NCBI GenBank assembly: GCA_005792805.1
Contig: SXQV01000103.1
Location: 1-5,376, forward strand
DNA: 5,376 nt
Origin: Methylococcaceae bacterium
GTDB lineage: Bacteria > Pseudomonadota > Gammaproteobacteria > Methylococcales > Methylococcaceae
Reading direction: 5' to 3'
Position 1 is the stretch's first letter, and every line of letters starts with the position of its first letter. The translations under genes and the position numbers were made by a program. The notes under the pieces were generated by a model. That model was not told where the DNA came from, ran no database searches, and worked only from the letters and a program-made list of their open reading frames with translations. This document shows, in pieces, positions 4,898 through 5,376 of the stretch.

Positions 4898-5376
4898 GGC
4901 GGGCGCCCTTCTGGTTCAGCATCGGGAAGCCGAGACTTTCCCGGCGTTGGTAGTAGGCTTCAGCGACGGATTTTGCCAGCTCACGAACCCGCAAAATGAA
5001 ACGCTGGCGCTCGGTTACCGAAATCGCCTTGCGTGCGTCGAGCAAATTGAACGCATGGGAGGCCTTCAACACCATCTCATAAGCGGGCAGGGGCAAATCT
5101 GCCTCAATCAGGCGTTTGCACTCACGCTCGTAGGTGTCAAACGCGCCAAACAGAAACGCGGTATCCGCCTGTTCAAAATTGAAGGCCGACATTTCCACCT
5201 CGTTCTGGTGGTAAACGTCGCCATAGGTCACCACGCCCTGCGGGCCGCGCGCCCACACCAGGTCATACACACTTTCCCTGGATTGAAGGTACATGGCGAT
5301 GCGTTCGAGGCCGTAGGTAATCTCGCCGCTTACCGGCCGGCAATCGATCCCGCCGACCTGCTGAAAATAGGTGAAC
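4890..5376 (-). CDS. glyQ: glycyl-tRNA synthetase alpha subunit, C-terminal part (5' end outside window)
   Basis: The last 161 codons of the catalytic alpha subunit, reading from the right edge to TGA at 4892-4890. The E. coli protein is about 303 residues, so roughly the first 140 lie outside the window. The alpha subunit activates glycine with ATP and aminoacylates tRNA-Gly in complex with GlyS. Recognisable segments include FTYFQQVGG at the window edge, SGEITYGLERIAMY, YDLVW, TYGDVYHQNEVE, FNLLDARKAISVTERQR, and the terminal AEAYYQRRESLGFPM. An internal ATG (5294-5292) is not the start, since clear GlyQ sequence continues upstream of it. The end overlaps glyS by 8 bases (stop and start share CATGACTGA), which favours equal synthesis of the two subunits. 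The promoter and any leader of the operon lie off the right edge. Confidence 0.98.
   Translation of the reverse strand, partial: FTYFQQVGGIDCRPVSGEITYGLERIAMYLQSRESVYDLVWARGPQGVVTYGDVYHQNEVEMSAFNFEQADTAFLFGAFDTYERECKRLIEADLPLPAYEMVLKASHAFNLLDARKAISVTERQRFILRVRELAKSVAEAYYQRRESLGFPMLNQKGARHD

Noticed and set aside
1..5376. tRNA, rRNA, CRISPR array, prophage or defence genes
   Set aside because: I found no tRNA cloverleaf, no regularly spaced repeats and no integrase, transposase or defence protein in any frame.

Overview
The window looks like a proteobacterial chromosome, most likely gammaproteobacterial (or a close beta relative). The reasons are a split two-subunit glycyl-tRNA synthetase (glyQ and glyS), a GmhB-type heptose bisphosphatase, a TonB-dependent outer-membrane receptor, moderately high GC, and the gene order glyQ-glyS-gmhB-plsC. 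From memory, that order matches the PA0009-PA0005 neighbourhood of Pseudomonas aeruginosa and related clusters. The species cannot be named from the sequence.

Layout. Bases 2-817 (+) are the 3' end of a TonB-dependent receptor gene whose start lies off the left edge. Bases 818-1526 are a roughly 710-base convergent intergenic region with no convincing complete protein gene but many hairpins. Bases 1527-5376 (-) hold four tightly packed genes transcribed right to left: glyQ (5' part off the right edge), glyS, gmhB and plsC. The junctions are an 8-base overlap (glyQ/glyS), a 13-base gap (glyS/gmhB) and an 8-base overlap (gmhB/plsC). This indicates one operon with translational coupling; its promoter lies upstream of the window.

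Function. GlyQ and GlyS charge tRNA-Gly. GmhB makes the heptose-1-phosphate used for ADP-heptose and the LPS inner core. PlsC makes phosphatidic acid, the precursor of membrane phospholipids. The operon therefore joins a translation enzyme to two envelope-building enzymes. The receptor on the other strand imports an unidentified ligand across the outer membrane and is unrelated to the operon.

Most interesting region. The convergent gap 940-1320 can be read as two tail-to-tail small-RNA candidates. The (+) candidate ends at a hairpin plus T8 (1071-1095) and carries a free CCTCCTT, identical to the anti-Shine-Dalgarno tail of 16S rRNA. The (-) candidate has a near-consensus sigma70-like promoter (TGGACA-16-TAGACT), four consecutive hairpins, two A-rich Hfq-type linkers and a very strong bidirectional terminator (1111-1143). 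A rival reading of the (-) stretch is a decayed gene or mobile-element end, because a 46-codon frame without a usual start runs through it. None of this can be settled without homology searches or RNA data.
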